Part shown: piece by piece, positions 63,939-64,000 of the stretch
Numbering within the stretch: the stretch's first letter is position 1
How the letters are laid out: each line of letters starts with the position of its first letter
Assembly (NCBI RefSeq): GCF_014635985.1
Contig: NZ_BMDT01000009.1
Span: 46,364 to 110,363 of the forward strand
Direction of reading: 5' to 3'
DNA length: 64,000 nt
Source of the DNA: Enterococcus alcedinis
Lineage (GTDB): Bacteria; Bacillota; Bacilli; Lactobacillales; Enterococcaceae
Translations under genes and position numbers: made by a program
Notes under the pieces: model-generated
What the model saw: only the letters and a program-made list of their open reading frames with translations
Told to the model about the DNA's origin: nothing
The model's database searches: none

Positions 63939-64000
63939 CTCCCCTCATAGTAGACACTAGAAAAAACAAAAATTCTAGTCTACTATGAGAGGAGTTTTTT
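63939..64000. repeat. Long inverted repeat at the window end
   Basis: CTCCCCTCATAGTAGAC.. (63939) pairs with ..GTCTACTATGAGAGGAG (ending 63994), about 22 bases per arm with one mismatch and a small bulge, loop of A-rich sequence, then TTTTTT. It may be a strong terminator or the end of an insertion sequence whose body lies outside the window. Confidence 0.55.

Overview
This 64 kb window is chromosomal DNA from a low-GC Gram-positive of the order Lactobacillales, most likely Enterococcaceae (Enterococcus, Vagococcus or a close relative). The basis is AT-rich DNA, AGGAGG-type ribosome sites, T-box and yybP-ykoY leaders, a cre site, an Lsa-type ABC-F gene with attenuator, an MsmK-type shared sugar ATPase, NrtR, DUF1831 and DUF1033. 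The genus is inferred, not proven. I saw no tRNA, rRNA or CRISPR array.

Layout. 1-3.0 kb: truncated amino-acid permease, then telA and xpaC on the minus strand. 3.2-6.0 kb: a tight salvage cluster (Nudix, small membrane protein, mtnN, nicotinamidase, C39-like protein). 6.0-15.4 kb: a degenerate PRPP-synthetase paralogue, cysteine desulfurase, DUF1831 and mnmA, interrupted by a LytTR regulator, a membrane-free GHKL kinase and a two-gene ABC exporter. 15.5-24.2 kb: DUF1033, topB, an orphan sugar-type lipoprotein under a cre-overlapped promoter, a GH1 6-phospho-glycosidase, YccF, MsmK and a PucR-type regulator. 24.4-27.1 kb: tandem T-box elements ahead of an amino-acid ABC operon. 27.4-33.1 kb: GNAT, HIT-like, GyrI-like, ftsK, rlmN. 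33.2-35.4 kb: a TnpB-like protein whose RuvC residues are replaced and whose C terminus is missing, a tandem palindromic repeat array, and an NrtR-type regulator. 35.6-42.0 kb: metG, mgtC family, and a manganese-riboswitch-controlled P-type ATPase.

42.1-48.3 kb is a 6.2 kb integrated element bounded by an 83-bp perfect direct repeat. The repeat lies over a candidate two-hairpin small RNA and its terminator. The element's integrase and helicase genes are both truncated at one point, so it looks immobile, but it keeps a well-promoted three-gene operon (68-aa protein, GNAT-like protein, proteasome-like Ntn hydrolase) and a one-helix membrane protein. 48.3-64 kb: an Lsa-family ABC-F gene behind an attenuator, guanine deaminase with a purine permease, a lactonase, a PTS IIA-like protein without its phospho-His, an AI-2E-family permease, azoreductase, an inactive rhodanese, rpsO, pnp, an ECF sigma/anti-sigma pair, a sortase-like protein without its Arg, and small membrane proteins.

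The strongest candidates for undescribed biology are the nuclease-dead TnpB homologue (33.3-34.2 kb) and the GNAT plus Ntn-hydrolase operon (46-48 kb). Several other proteins keep a recognisable enzyme fold while a catalytic residue is substituted (Prs paralogue, rhodanese, PTS IIA, sortase, HIT).
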